Assembly: GCA_019637795.1 (NCBI GenBank) | Contig: JAHBUY010000007.1 | Span: 214,286 to 278,285 of the forward strand | Length of the DNA: 64,000 nt | Direction of reading: 5' to 3' | From: a bacterium | Lineage (GTDB): Bacteria; Desulfobacterota; Binatia; HRBIN30; CADEER01 | Shown: positions 14,734-23,849 of the stretch, in pieces | Position numbering within the stretch: the first letter of the stretch is position 1 | Layout: every line of letters begins with the position of its first letter | Made by a program: the position numbers and the translations under genes | Notes under the pieces: model-generated | What the model saw: the letters and a program-made list of their open reading frames with translations, nothing else | Told to the model about the DNA's origin: nothing | The model's database searches: none

Positions 14734-15963
14734 ATGGCCGATCGCTTCGCCGAGAGTGAGGCGCTGCTCGAGCGCGCCCGCCGCGTCGTTCCCGGCGGTG
14801 TCTACGGACACCAGGCGCCGCGCATGGTGGTCGGCGGCTCGTACCCGTATTTCTTCGCGCGCGGTGAGGGGTGCCGGATCTGGGACGTGGACGGCAACGA
14901 GTTCATCGACCTGATGTGTTCGTACGGGCCGATCGTCCTCGGCCACCGCCACCCAGCCGTCGAGGAGGCGGTGCGCCGGCAGATGGCCGAGGGCGATTGT
15001 TTCAACGCCCCGAGCCGGCGCTGGGTCGAGCTCGCCGAGCGCCTGGTTGCGATCACGCCGTTCGCCGACTGGGCGGCCTTCGCCAAGAACGGCTCCGACG
15101 TCTGCACCTGGTCGGTGCAGGTGGCGCGCGAGCACACCGGCCGCCCGCTGGTCGCCAAGGCGACGGGCGCCTACCACGGCGCGCACGCCTGGTGCACCCC
15201 GGCGCCCGCCGGCGTCACCGCGGAGGACACGGCCAACGTCGTCACCTTCACGTACAACGACCTCGACAGCGTCCGTCGGGTGGTCGACGCGCACCGCGAT
15301 CGCCTGGCGGCGATCATCGTCTCGCCCTTCCGCCACGACGCCTTCCACGACCAGGAACTGCCGGTCGAGGGCTTCCTGCCCGGCGTGCGCGCGCTGTGCG
15401 ACGCCGCCGGCGCGGTGATGATCCTGGACGACGTGCGCGCCGGCTTCCGGCTCCACCTCGGCGGCTCGGGCGAGCGCTTCGCCGTCCGGCCCGATCTCGC
15501 CTGCTACGCCAAGGCGCTCGCCAACGGCTATCCGCTCGCCGCGTGCGTCGGCCGCGAGGCGCTCAAGGGCGCCGCCGAGCGCGTCTATTTCACCGGCTCC
15601 TACTTCACCAGCGCGGTGCCGATGGCGGCCGCGCTCGCCTGCCTCGCCGAGCTCGAGGCGTCCGGCGCCATCGCCCACATGGAGGCGATGGGACGGCGGC
15701 TGCAGCGCGGCATCGCGGCGCAGGCCGCAAGCCACGACCTGTCGATCACCTACTCGGGACCGCCCGCGATCCCCTTCATGACCTTCGCCGGCGATGTGAA
15801 GTTCGCCCGCAGCCGCGTCTTCGCCGCCGCCTGCGCGGCGCGCGGCGTCTACCTCGCGCCCTACCACAACTGGTTCGTGTCGGCGGCCCACCGGGAGGGC
15901 GACATCGACCAGGTGCTCGACGTCACCGACGCCGCCTTCGCGGCGGTGCGCAACGCGGCCTGA
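14734..15963 (+). CDS. class III aminotransferase, glutamate-1-semialdehyde aminomutase-like
   Basis: This PLP-dependent enzyme has 409 residues. The class III features are visible: the N-terminal VPGGVYGHQAPRM and WDVDGNEFIDLMCSYGP (typical of HemL relatives), AFAKNGSDVCTWSVQ, YHGAHAW, the cofactor Asp in MILDDVRAGFR, and the PLP Lys in ACYAKALANGYPLAA. True HemL usually has ARAYTGR and GEVMTGFR forms; differences at these sites suggest another amino-acid or amine substrate. I chose the ATG at 14734. A GTG at 14719 is in frame, and the AAGGAGG just before the ATG is only 2 nt away, so the start is uncertain. It lies 17 bp before the enoyl-CoA hydratase gene. Confidence 0.85.
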   Translation: MADRFAESEALLERARRVVPGGVYGHQAPRMVVGGSYPYFFARGEGCRIWDVDGNEFIDLMCSYGPIVLGHRHPAVEEAVRRQMAEGDCFNAPSRRWVELAERLVAITPFADWAAFAKNGSDVCTWSVQVAREHTGRPLVAKATGAYHGAHAWCTPAPAGVTAEDTANVVTFTYNDLDSVRRVVDAHRDRLAAIIVSPFRHDAFHDQELPVEGFLPGVRALCDAAGAVMILDDVRAGFRLHLGGSGERFAVRPDLACYAKALANGYPLAACVGREALKGAAERVYFTGSYFTSAVPMAAALACLAELEASGAIAHMEAMGRRLQRGIAAQAASHDLSITYSGPPAIPFMTFAGDVKFARSRVFAAACAARGVYLAPYHNWFVSAAHREGDIDQVLDVTDAAFAAVRNAA

Positions 15964-15980
15964 GTCGCGTCGAGGTGCCC

Positions 15981-16781
15981 ATGCCCGATCTGCTCTACGA
16001 CAAGTCCGATCACGTTGCCGTCATCACCCTCAATCGGCCCGAGCGGCTGAATGCCATCAGCATCGAGATGCTGCGCGCCCTTGGCGATGCGCTCACCGAC
16101 GCAGACCGCGACGGCGCCGTGCGCGCCGTCATCATCACGGGCGCCGGCCGCGGCTTCTGCAGCGGCCTCGATCTCAAGGACGCCATGGCCGGCACGGGCA
16201 TCGGCGGCAGCGGCGCCCTGGCGCCCGGCGGCGGCGCCGCCCACTTCGGGACCCGCGAGCTGCCGACGGTCGTCCTGCACGAGATCGACACCCCGGTCCT
16301 GTGCGCGATCAACGGCCCCGCCGCCGGCTACGGCCTCGACCTCGCCCTCGGCTGCGATATGCGCCTGATCGCCGACACCGCCCGCCTGCTGCCCGGCTTC
16401 GCCAAGCGCGGCATCGTGCCGGAGAGCGGCGGCACCTGGTACCTTCCCCGGCTCGTCGGCTGGGCAAAGGCGTGCGAGATCGGCTTCATCGCCGACGACA
16501 TCGCGGCCGACCGCGCGCTCGCGCTCGGCTTGGTCAACGCCGTCGTGCCGGCCGCCAACCTGCTCGACGAGGCGCATCGCTGGGCGGCGAAGATCGCCGC
16601 CAACGCGCCGTTGGCGATCCGCGCCATGAAGCGCCTGTATCGCCACGGTCTGAGCGAGGACTTCTCCTCGCACTCGCATCACGTGCTGATGCAGCTCCTG
16701 CTGCTCTTCCGCTCGCAGGACTTCCAGGAAGGCATGATGTCCTTCATGGAGAAGCGGCCGCCCAGGTTCGGCGGCGCGTGA
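15981..16781 (+). CDS. enoyl-CoA hydratase/isomerase family protein
   Basis: This crotonase-fold enzyme has 266 residues from the ATG at 15981 (MPDLLYDKSDHVAV). The family signatures are RPERLNAIS, the oxyanion-hole segment AGRGFCSGLDLKD and AINGPAAGYGLDLALGCDMRL. The C-terminal helix ends MSFMEKRPPRFGG, typical of the family. The second catalytic Glu region reads RGIVPESGGTWYLPRLVG, with Glu present, so hydratase activity is plausible. A Gly/Ala-rich insert (GTGIGGSGALAPGGGAA) after the oxyanion hole is unusual. It follows the aminotransferase by 17 bp, so both may act on the same amino acid-derived acyl-CoA, which is inference. Confidence 0.88.
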   Translation: MPDLLYDKSDHVAVITLNRPERLNAISIEMLRALGDALTDADRDGAVRAVIITGAGRGFCSGLDLKDAMAGTGIGGSGALAPGGGAAHFGTRELPTVVLHEIDTPVLCAINGPAAGYGLDLALGCDMRLIADTARLLPGFAKRGIVPESGGTWYLPRLVGWAKACEIGFIADDIAADRALALGLVNAVVPAANLLDEAHRWAAKIAANAPLAIRAMKRLYRHGLSEDFSSHSHHVLMQLLLLFRSQDFQEGMMSFMEKRPPRFGGA

Positions 16782-16846
16782 GCGCCGCCGTCAGCCGTCA
16801 GCGGCAGGCGCGATCCGACTGAGGACCGCGGGCCGACCGCCGCCGG

Positions 16847-17350
16847 CTATGGCGTGACCGGTTTTCCCTCGACCGCCGTGGTTTCGACGATCCACGGCGG
16901 CGCGGTGTCGGGGAAGGCCGGCGGCGCGGTCGTTTCGTCCACAGCCGGCGCCGCCGTCAGCAGACGGTCGAGCTCGCCGGGATCGATCTTGCCGATGTAC
17001 TTGCGGACGCCGTAGTCGTAGACGCTCGGCGCCACGTGGACGCGGCCGAAGGCGAGGTAGGCGTTTCCCTTCACGTAGTAGAGTCGCACCTCGTAGGGCG
17101 CGAACGGGGGATCCAACTCGAGCTGCTGCACCTCGGCGTAATCGGGTGGACCGTAGAGGCGGACCCAGTCGCGTAGATCCGAATTGCGCGCCATCTCCGC
17201 CGCCAGGGTGCCGCGGGAGATCAGGATCGGGTCGCCGACCTCGATGATCTCCGGCCGGTTGACCGCCGGATGCGACTGCGCTCGCGCCCCTCCCGCCCAG
17301 CCGAGAGCCACCAGCGCTGCCCCTGCCACGAGTACCGCTCCACGCCGCAT
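16847..17350 (-). CDS. secreted protein of unknown function
   Basis: This encodes 167 residues. The ATG at 17350 follows AAGGAGG with an 8-nt spacer, which fixes the start. The signal peptide MRRGAVLVAGAALVALGWAG ends near ARAQ. The mature part has a compact mixed region (about 40-115) with VRLYYVKGNAYLAFGRVHV and a Pro/Ala-rich tail (about 130-167). No family is recognised. Its neighbours (an enoyl-CoA hydratase converging from the left and nagA upstream) give no functional hint. Confidence 0.7.
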   Translation of the reverse strand: MRRGAVLVAGAALVALGWAGGARAQSHPAVNRPEIIEVGDPILISRGTLAAEMARNSDLRDWVRLYGPPDYAEVQQLELDPPFAPYEVRLYYVKGNAYLAFGRVHVAPSVYDYGVRKYIGKIDPGELDRLLTAAPAVDETTAPPAFPDTAPPWIVETTAVEGKPVTP

Positions 17351-17452
17351 CACCGTTCCTCCTTCACCCCGGCGAGGATAGCCGCCCGCGATCAACCCTC
17401 AAGCAGTTTTTTGCGTGTAATCAGTCGGTTGGCGGCATACATGCGAGGTGCT

Positions 17453-18622
17453 CTAGCAACTGCGGATGAGCGCCTCCCCGGCGCGGACGACGCCGGCCAG
17501 GCGCCACTCGGCGTCGAGCAGAATGAGGTCGGCGCGCCGCCCGATGGCGACCCGCTGCCCGTGATCAGCCCGATCGATCGCGGCCGCGGGAACGGCGCTG
17601 GCGGCGTCGAGGATGAGGTCATCCGCCAGGTCCGGCATCCAGTCGCGCAGGTTGCGCACCGCCGCGGCGAGGGTCAGGGAGCTTCCGGCGAGGCGGCCGT
17701 CGTCGATCCGGCGGACGGCATCGGTGACGACGCAATCGGCGCCGAACAGGCGCAACGGTCCGGGCGCCTGACCGACCGCGGCCACGCCGTCGCTGACCAG
17801 CAGCCATCCTCCGCGCGGCTTGCTGCGCATCGCCAGCGTGAGGGCGCGGCGGTCGACGTGGACGCCGTCGGCGATGAGCTCCACGCGCAGCCGGTCGTCG
17901 GCCAGCGCCACGCCGAGCAGGCCGGGCGCCCGATGGTGCAGCGGCGGCATCGCATTGAAGCAATGGGTGACGTGCGTCGCCCCGGCGGCAATCGCCGCGT
18001 CCACCTCCGCGGCGGTCGCCTCGCTGTGGCCGAGCGACACCGCGACGCCGAGCGCGCGCGCGTGGCGGATCACCTCCAGGGCGCCCGGGAGCTCGGGTGC
18101 GAGGGTCAGCAGACGGATGTGCCCCTCGGCAACCTGGTGCAGGGCGTCGAGCTCGGCGAGGGATGGCGGGCGCATCCAGTCCGCGCGCTGCGCGCCGCCG
18201 CGGCGGGGATTGAGGAACGGCCCTTCGAGATGAATGCCGAGGAGTGACGCCCCGACCTCCTCACGCATGGTGGCGGTCACGGTCGCGACGGCGCGCCGCA
18301 GCGGCTCCGGCGGCAGCGCGGCGATGGTCGCGAGCAGCGCGGTCGTGCCGTGCGCGGCCAGCCGGCCGCGGATGCGCCGGACGCCGTCGGCGTCGGCGTC
18401 CTCGAACATGGCGCCGCCGGCGCCGTGGACGTGCAGGTCCACCAGGCCGGCGGCGACCACGTGGCCCCGGACGTCGATCGTCTCCGCCGCCTCATCCGTG
18501 GCGCCGGCGCCGATACCGACGATCGCCCCGCCGCCGATGCGCACGTCGCACTCGTCGCGCCAGCCGTCGGCGGTCAGCACCCGGCCGCCGCGCAGTCGCA
18601 GGCGCGGCGCGGCGCGGCTCAT
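17453..18622 (-). CDS. nagA: N-acetylglucosamine-6-phosphate deacetylase
   Basis: This amidohydrolase removes acetyl from GlcNAc-6-phosphate, feeding amino-sugar catabolism or wall recycling. It has 389 residues. Metal and substrate motifs are GLVDLHVHGAGG, GIHLEGPFLNPRRGGAQ, SLGHSEA, THCFNAMPPLHHR and the catalytic Asp in LLVSDGVAAVG. The ATG at 18622 overlaps the stop of the CoA-transferase gene by 4 nt (ATGA), so translation is probably coupled. The usual partner nagB (deaminase) is not nearby. Linkage to acyl-CoA genes is unusual for NagA. Confidence 0.9.
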   Translation of the reverse strand: MSRAAPRLRLRGGRVLTADGWRDECDVRIGGGAIVGIGAGATDEAAETIDVRGHVVAAGLVDLHVHGAGGAMFEDADADGVRRIRGRLAAHGTTALLATIAALPPEPLRRAVATVTATMREEVGASLLGIHLEGPFLNPRRGGAQRADWMRPPSLAELDALHQVAEGHIRLLTLAPELPGALEVIRHARALGVAVSLGHSEATAAEVDAAIAAGATHVTHCFNAMPPLHHRAPGLLGVALADDRLRVELIADGVHVDRRALTLAMRSKPRGGWLLVSDGVAAVGQAPGPLRLFGADCVVTDAVRRIDDGRLAGSSLTLAAAVRNLRDWMPDLADDLILDAASAVPAAAIDRADHGQRVAIGRRADLILLDAEWRLAGVVRAGEALIRSC

Positions 18623-19791
18623 ACGGCGCCGACGGCGCGCAGCGCGGCGATCTCGGCGGCGCTGAAGCCGTAGCCCGCGAGGGCGACGTCGGTGTCGGCC
18701 CCGAGCTCCGGCGGCAGCCGCTCGACCGCGCCCGGGCTGGCGCTCAATTTCACCGGCACGCCGGTGGTCTTCAGCGTGCCGAGCGTCGGGTGCGCCAGCT
18801 CGACGTACATCTGCCGGGCGCGCACCTGTGGATCGGCGAAGGTCTCCGCCATGTCGTTGATCGGCCCGCTCGGCACGTCCGCGGCGTTCAGCAGCGCCAC
18901 CCACTCGGCGGCGTCGCGGGTCGCGAGGCGAGCCTCGAGCGCGGCGGTGAGGGCGGCCCGCTCGGCGACGCGGGCGAGCGGGGTGGCGAAGCGTGGGTCC
19001 TCGCCCAGGGCCGGAAGGTCGAGCGCAGCGCACAGGGCGCGCCACTGGCGGTCGTTGCCGCAGGCGATATTGAACCCGCGGTCGCGCGCCCGGTGGACGC
19101 CGTACGGTGCCGCCAGCGGATGGTGGTTGCCGGCCAACGGCGGCGGCGTCCCGGTCGCGAAGTAGATGCCGGCGCTCCAGCTCAGCACCCCGACCAGGGC
19201 CTCGAGCAGCGAGGTGCTCACCACCTGCCCGTCGCCGGTGCGCTCGCGGTGGTAGAGCGCCAGGGCGATCCCGTGCGCCGCGAAGGTTCCGGCCAGGATG
19301 TCGCCGATGGCGATGCCGACGCGAGTCGGCTGCTCGGTGCCGGTGACGCTCATCAGCCCAGACATGCCCTGCGCGATCTGATCGAACCCCGGCCGCTGGG
19401 CATACGGCCCGTCGGCGCCGAAGCCGGAGATGTTGCAGTAGATGAGGCGGGGGTTGGCGGCCCGCAGCGCGTCGGCGCCGAGACCGAGACCGGTCATGAC
19501 CGACGGGCGGAAGTTCTCGACCACCACGTCGGCCTGCGTCGCCAGGCGGCGGAAGGCATCGCGGCCGGCGGGCAGCCGCAGGTCGAGCGTGGCGCTGCGC
19601 TTGCTGCGGTTCACGGAGAGGAAGAAGTAGCTCGCCTGCGCCCCTCCGCCGCCGAATTCGCGGCCGCCGCGTGGCGGCTCGAGCTTCAGCACGTCGGCGC
19701 CCATGTCGCCCAGCAGCATGGTGCAGAAGGGGCCGGCCAGGTAGCGGGTGAGGTCGAGAACCCGCACGCCGTGCAGCGCGCCGGCGCTCAT
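18619..19791 (-). CDS. CaiB/BaiF (family III) CoA-transferase
   Basis: This encodes 390 residues, the usual length. Family III features include LDLTRYLAGPFCTMLLGDMGADVLKLEPP at the start, SVNRSKRSATLDL, VVENFRPSVMTGLGL and the catalytic Asp in VGIAIGDILAG. These enzymes move CoA between organic acids through an aspartyl-CoA thioester. The start ATG at 19791 overlaps the stop of the upstream enoyl-CoA hydratase gene by 4 nt, and its own stop overlaps nagA the same way. The acid substrate cannot be told; a hydratase partner suggests catabolism of a carboxylic acid. Confidence 0.92.
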   Translation of the reverse strand: MSAGALHGVRVLDLTRYLAGPFCTMLLGDMGADVLKLEPPRGGREFGGGGAQASYFFLSVNRSKRSATLDLRLPAGRDAFRRLATQADVVVENFRPSVMTGLGLGADALRAANPRLIYCNISGFGADGPYAQRPGFDQIAQGMSGLMSVTGTEQPTRVGIAIGDILAGTFAAHGIALALYHRERTGDGQVVSTSLLEALVGVLSWSAGIYFATGTPPPLAGNHHPLAAPYGVHRARDRGFNIACGNDRQWRALCAALDLPALGEDPRFATPLARVAERAALTAALEARLATRDAAEWVALLNAADVPSGPINDMAETFADPQVRARQMYVELAHPTLGTLKTTGVPVKLSASPGAVERLPPELGADTDVALAGYGFSAAEIAALRAVGAV

Positions 19792-20579
19792 CGCCCCTGG
19801 AAGCGCGGCGGCCGCTTCTCCAGGAAGGCCGCGATCCCTTCCTGGTAGTCCGCGCTGTCGAAGCAGCGCCGCATCGCTTCGCGCAGGCCGGCCATGTCGC
19901 GATCGGCCGGCGCGCGCAGCGCCTCGCGGATGGCGCGCTTGTGCGCCGCGACCGTGAGCGGCGCGCCGTGCGCCATCGCCAGGGCGTACTCGCGCGTCGC
20001 CGCCTCGAGCTCGGCGGCGGGGAGGACGCGGTTCACCAGCCCGATGTGCATCGCATCGCCGGCGTTCAGCGTGCGCGCCGAGAGCAGGATGTCGGCGGCG
20101 TGCGTCGGTCCGACCACCTGCACCAGACGAACGATGCTCTCGAAGGGATACGACAAGCCGAGGCGCGTCGCCGGGACGGCGAAGCGCGCCTCGGCGGACG
20201 CGAAGCGCAGGTCACAGGCGAGCGCCACGGCGACGCCGCCGCCGAAGCAGAAACCGTGGATCATCGCCATCACCGGCTGCGGCGCGTGCATCAACGCCGC
20301 CCAGGCGCGGCCGGAGACCTGGTCGTACGCCGCGGTCGCCGCCGCATCCGCGCGCACGGCGCGGAACTCGCTGATGTCCGCGCCGCTGATGAACGCCTGC
20401 TCGCCAGCGCCGCGCACGATGACCACCCGCACGTCGCGGTCGGCGCCGAGGGCGGTGATCGCGTCGGCCAGTCCCTCCCATACGGCGACGCTGAGCGCGT
20501 TGCGCGCCTGCGGCCGGTTGACCACGACCCAGGCGAGCGGGGGCTCGCGGTGCACGAGGAGGGCGTCGTCGGCTGCCAT
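19788..20579 (-). CDS. enoyl-CoA hydratase/isomerase family protein
   Basis: This crotonase-family enzyme has 263 residues from the ATG at 20579 (MAADDALLVH). An ATG six codons earlier is possible. Signatures: NRPQARNALS, the oxyanion segment GAGEQAFISGADISEF, MIHGFCFGGGVAVALACDLRFA and the FLEKRPPRFQG C-terminus. It is the first gene of the tightly overlapping hydratase / CoA-transferase / nagA operon. The active-site Glu positions fall in VPATRLGLSYPFESIVRLV, where the usual Glu-Gly pair is not obvious, so a hydrolase, isomerase or racemase role is possible. Confidence 0.88.
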   Translation of the reverse strand: MAADDALLVHREPPLAWVVVNRPQARNALSVAVWEGLADAITALGADRDVRVVIVRGAGEQAFISGADISEFRAVRADAAATAAYDQVSGRAWAALMHAPQPVMAMIHGFCFGGGVAVALACDLRFASAEARFAVPATRLGLSYPFESIVRLVQVVGPTHAADILLSARTLNAGDAMHIGLVNRVLPAAELEAATREYALAMAHGAPLTVAAHKRAIREALRAPADRDMAGLREAMRRCFDSADYQEGIAAFLEKRPPRFQGR

Positions 20580-20698
20580 GGCCGACGACTCGATCATTTC
20601 CGCCTTGCGGTCAACCGCGCCGCCGGCGCTGTCGCGCCGACGCGACGGCGTTGCGGGACCCGATTGCCTCCCGTACAGGAGATGGGGGTGCGCATGCG

Positions 20699-21442
20699 AT
20701 GAGCCGCCGGAAGCGAACTGCCGATCAGCCGATGGCCGCGCCCGACGGATTCCATCACCAACCCTTCCGCGGTCTCAAGGCGCGCGCGCCGACGCCGGCA
20801 CCTCCGCCGCCCCCCGCGCCCCCTGCCCCGCCGCCGACACCGTCGCCCGAGGTGGCGGACGCCGACCTGTTCGCGCGCGAGATGCGCGGCGTGCAGCCGC
20901 TCGCCGCCACGGCGCGGCAGCGCGTGGCGCCGCCGCCGCCGGCCACGACCACGCATCCCGTGACCGACGAGGACGCGGAGGCGCTGGCCGAGCTCTCCGA
21001 CCTCGTCGGCGGCACCGGCAGCTTCGACCTCGCCAACAGCATCGAGTTCATCGAGGGTGCCGCCAACGGTGTCGACCGCCGTCTCGTCCGGCGCCTGCGC
21101 GCGGGCGACTTCGCGTACCAGTCTCACCTCGATCTCCACGGCATGACCGCCGAGGAGGCGCGCGGCGCGGTCGACCGCTTTCTCAAGTCCGCGCAGCAGC
21201 AGGGCCAGCGCTGCGTCCTCATCGTCCACGGCCGCGGCCTCAACTCGAAGGACCAGGTACCGGTGCTGAAGACCCGCCTCGCCACCTGGCTGGCCCGTGG
21301 CAGTTGGGCTCGCCTGGTCCTCGCCTTCACCAGCGCCCGTCCCTGCGACGGCGGCGCCGGGGCCCTCTACGTGCTCCTCCGCCGGCAGCGAAAGACGGGA
21401 CCACGGGCGCCGGTGCGCGTCACGCACGGCGCGAAGTGGTGA
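20699..21442 (+). CDS. Smr-domain protein
   Basis: This encodes 247 residues from the ATG at 20699 (MSRRKRTADQPMAA). A low-complexity Pro/Ala linker lies at about residues 30-56. The C-terminal Smr domain (about 140-245) carries LDLHGMTAEEARGAVDRFL, the VLIVHGRGLNSK motif and TSARPCDGGAGALYVLLRR. Stand-alone Smr proteins are nucleases related to the MutS2 tail, acting on DNA junctions or on mRNA at collided ribosomes. It diverges from the enoyl-CoA hydratase gene and converges on the PcRGLX-like gene. Confidence 0.88.
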   Translation: MSRRKRTADQPMAAPDGFHHQPFRGLKARAPTPAPPPPPAPPAPPPTPSPEVADADLFAREMRGVQPLAATARQRVAPPPPATTTHPVTDEDAEALAELSDLVGGTGSFDLANSIEFIEGAANGVDRRLVRRLRAGDFAYQSHLDLHGMTAEEARGAVDRFLKSAQQQGQRCVLIVHGRGLNSKDQVPVLKTRLATWLARGSWARLVLAFTSARPCDGGAGALYVLLRRQRKTGPRAPVRVTHGAKW

Positions 21443-21511
21443 GCGTACCCGCGCGGGCGGCGCCGCGCGCCGGCGCGCGCCAACCGGGCGCCGTCGCCGC
21501 GGCCGCCGAGG

Positions 21512-23713
21512 TCACTGCAGCAGCGAGAAGATCCGGAAGCCGAGCCGCCCGTTGGCCGTGAACGGCTTCCCCCACGAGCCGAGGTCGAGGTCGCGGGCCC
21601 GTTGCAAGGCGGCGTCGCGCATCGCCGCGTTGCCGCTCAGGTGGGCGACGTAGGCGACCGCGGGGAAGGCGCGCACGTCGGGTCGGCCGGGATGCGCCAT
21701 GATGGCCGCCGCGTAGCGCTGCAGCCAGTCGCGCATCGCCTCGTCGCCGGTCGCGGCGTGGGTGTGGGCGAGCGCGTCGGCGAGAATGCCGAGCTTCCAG
21801 TTGTTCGTGCCGTCGGGAGGGTGCGCCGCCATGCCGCCGGTGGCGAAGCGGCGGGCCGCCTCGAGATACTGTGGCTCGCCGGTCGCCTCGTGCACCGCGA
21901 GCAGCGCGATCTGCGGCCAGCCCCACTGTCGGGGATTGCCGCGCAGTGGGTTGCGCACGCGCGCCACGAGATAGTCGGCGATGCCGCGCGCCGCAGTGAG
22001 CGCGCGCTCGTCGCCACTGAGGTAGTAGTAGTCGATCAGCCCCTGCGCCCAGGTGTGGCCGAGATCGGGTCCGCCGAGCTGGAACGAGAAGTGGAGCGGA
22101 TTCTTCGGGTGGTTCATGCCGACCCACTCCGGGCGCGCTGGCGCGGCGTGGATCACGTCGACGTCGGCATAGTGGCGGGCCGCCGCCGCGGTCGCGTCGA
22201 ACAGCGCCGGATCGCCGGTGGCCGCGTACGTCAGCGCCAGCACCTCGGTCGTGTCGTACTCGAGGTTGCCCCAACTGTCGGTGCCCTTGACCGTGTCCTG
22301 GTAGCCGCGGAAGTTCCAGTCGCCCCAGTTCCACATCCCGTAAGCGCCGGTCCGCATGCGCGCGAGCCCGGCCTCCCCGCAATGGACACGACCGCAGTCG
22401 TTCCACTGCTCCCGCGCGTTGCGCTTCAGGTAGCGATCGGCGCCGGCGGCGGCCTTGCGGATGAAGCGCGCGCCCGGCTCGCGGGCCGCGATCGCGCCCG
22501 GCAAGGCGCCGCTGGCGGCGATGACCTGCGGGTCGACGACGCCGACCAGCGGCGTCGCCAGCGCCGCGCCGATGCCCGCCGGCAGGCGCTGCGGCGGCGC
22601 CAGCCAGAGCGCGAGCTCGTGCGTCTTGGCGGCGCCCACGCCGGCGTTCGCCGGATCCGCCTCGGGCGCCCAGAGGTTGTAGGTCAGCCGGTCGCGTCGC
22701 ATCTCGACGCTCTGCGGATACTCCTGCCAGAACCAGCGCGAGGCGATGCCGAGGGTGCCGCGGCTGCCGCTGACCTCGACCCAGCCGGCGAGTTGCACCG
22801 CTTCGGCGTCGCCGGCGATCTCGGCCGTCTCGTTGTCGCGCTGCACCAACCGCACCCCGGTATCGGGAATGGCGCCGCTGCGCATGCGTTCCCCGACCAC
22901 CCCGGCGCGCCACGTGCCGGGTTTGATCTCGCCCAGGGGCAGCGAGAGGGCGATCTGTGGCACATTGATGAAGGGCGTGGGGTAGCGGTTGATGAAGGTG
23001 TGCAGGACGCGCACGAAGGGCTGTCCGGCGTAGGCGTCGAGGCGGATCTCGTAGTCGAAGCCATTGCCGTAGGTGCCGCTGAGGGCGAGGCGGGCCCGCA
23101 ACGGCCCGTGCTCGAGGATGCGGACGTCGACCGGTTTCTGCGCCTCGCCGCGCCGCTCGCCCGCGACCAACAGCGAGCCGACCGCCCCGCCGAGCGGCCG
23201 CTTCTCGCCCGCCGGCTGCAGGCCTTCGAGCAGCGCGAAGTGCTTGCGCGGCACGCGGAAGCGCAGCGCCCCGGTGTCGACGTCGACTCGCTCGCTGGCG
23301 CTGGTCACGGTGAGCGCGGCGTGCGGGCGCGGCGGCGTGCCGCGCTCGACCCGCAGACGGCGCTCCTGGCGCGGCCGCAGGTCGACCTGCGTGTCGATCA
23401 GCAACCAGCGCGTCGAGCCGTCCGGCCAACTGGCGAGGACCCGCGTCTGCACCGGCAGCGCCGCGCCGCCTTCCTCGTGGACCGCCACCGCGTCGCTCCG
23501 CTGCAGCGCCCCCCGCGGCCACGGCACGCTGAAGGTGAGCGGCCAATGGTGTCGCTCGACGCCGTCCGGTTCGCGCACGGTGACGGCGATCGGCGGCTGC
23601 GGGGCCGCGACCGCGGATCCGCCGACGACGGCGCCGAACAGAACGCCGCCGAGCAGAGCGCCACCGAATAGAGCGCGACGCAGCGGGCGCGGCAGGCGGA
23701 AGCGGCCGATCAT
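21512..23713 (-). CDS. secreted PcRGLX/YetA-like carbohydrate-active protein
   Basis: This encodes 733 residues from the ATG at 23713. A signal peptide (MIGRFRLPRPLRRALFGGAL...SAVAA) is followed by an N-terminal beta domain with WPLTFSVPWPRGAL, the entry pattern of YetA/exo-rhamnogalacturonan lyase (PL26) relatives. A central beta-sandwich follows, then a C-terminal (alpha/alpha)6-like region (YGMWNWGDWNFRGYQDT, HTWAQGLIDYYYLSGDERAL, WGWPQIALLAVHEATGEP). The repeated 'length-of-helix plus G-D' pattern supports a toroid. It probably cleaves an extracellular polysaccharide. The family call is from memory and the exact substrate is unknown. It diverges from the GT83-like gene. Confidence 0.65.
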   Translation of the reverse strand: MIGRFRLPRPLRRALFGGALLGGVLFGAVVGGSAVAAPQPPIAVTVREPDGVERHHWPLTFSVPWPRGALQRSDAVAVHEEGGAALPVQTRVLASWPDGSTRWLLIDTQVDLRPRQERRLRVERGTPPRPHAALTVTSASERVDVDTGALRFRVPRKHFALLEGLQPAGEKRPLGGAVGSLLVAGERRGEAQKPVDVRILEHGPLRARLALSGTYGNGFDYEIRLDAYAGQPFVRVLHTFINRYPTPFINVPQIALSLPLGEIKPGTWRAGVVGERMRSGAIPDTGVRLVQRDNETAEIAGDAEAVQLAGWVEVSGSRGTLGIASRWFWQEYPQSVEMRRDRLTYNLWAPEADPANAGVGAAKTHELALWLAPPQRLPAGIGAALATPLVGVVDPQVIAASGALPGAIAAREPGARFIRKAAAGADRYLKRNAREQWNDCGRVHCGEAGLARMRTGAYGMWNWGDWNFRGYQDTVKGTDSWGNLEYDTTEVLALTYAATGDPALFDATAAAARHYADVDVIHAAPARPEWVGMNHPKNPLHFSFQLGGPDLGHTWAQGLIDYYYLSGDERALTAARGIADYLVARVRNPLRGNPRQWGWPQIALLAVHEATGEPQYLEAARRFATGGMAAHPPDGTNNWKLGILADALAHTHAATGDEAMRDWLQRYAAAIMAHPGRPDVRAFPAVAYVAHLSGNAAMRDAALQRARDLDLGSWGKPFTANGRLGFRIFSLLQ

Positions 23714-23849
23714 CGAGACTCGACAGTACCCGTCTGCGCCATGGGCGAGCAAACGAGACCCGTCGCTGACGGGCGCTTCGTCGCCATCGCCGGGTCGGCT
23801 CCGGTTCGACGGCGTTGCATCGCGACCGCGCATGTGGTGTCCGGACGCG

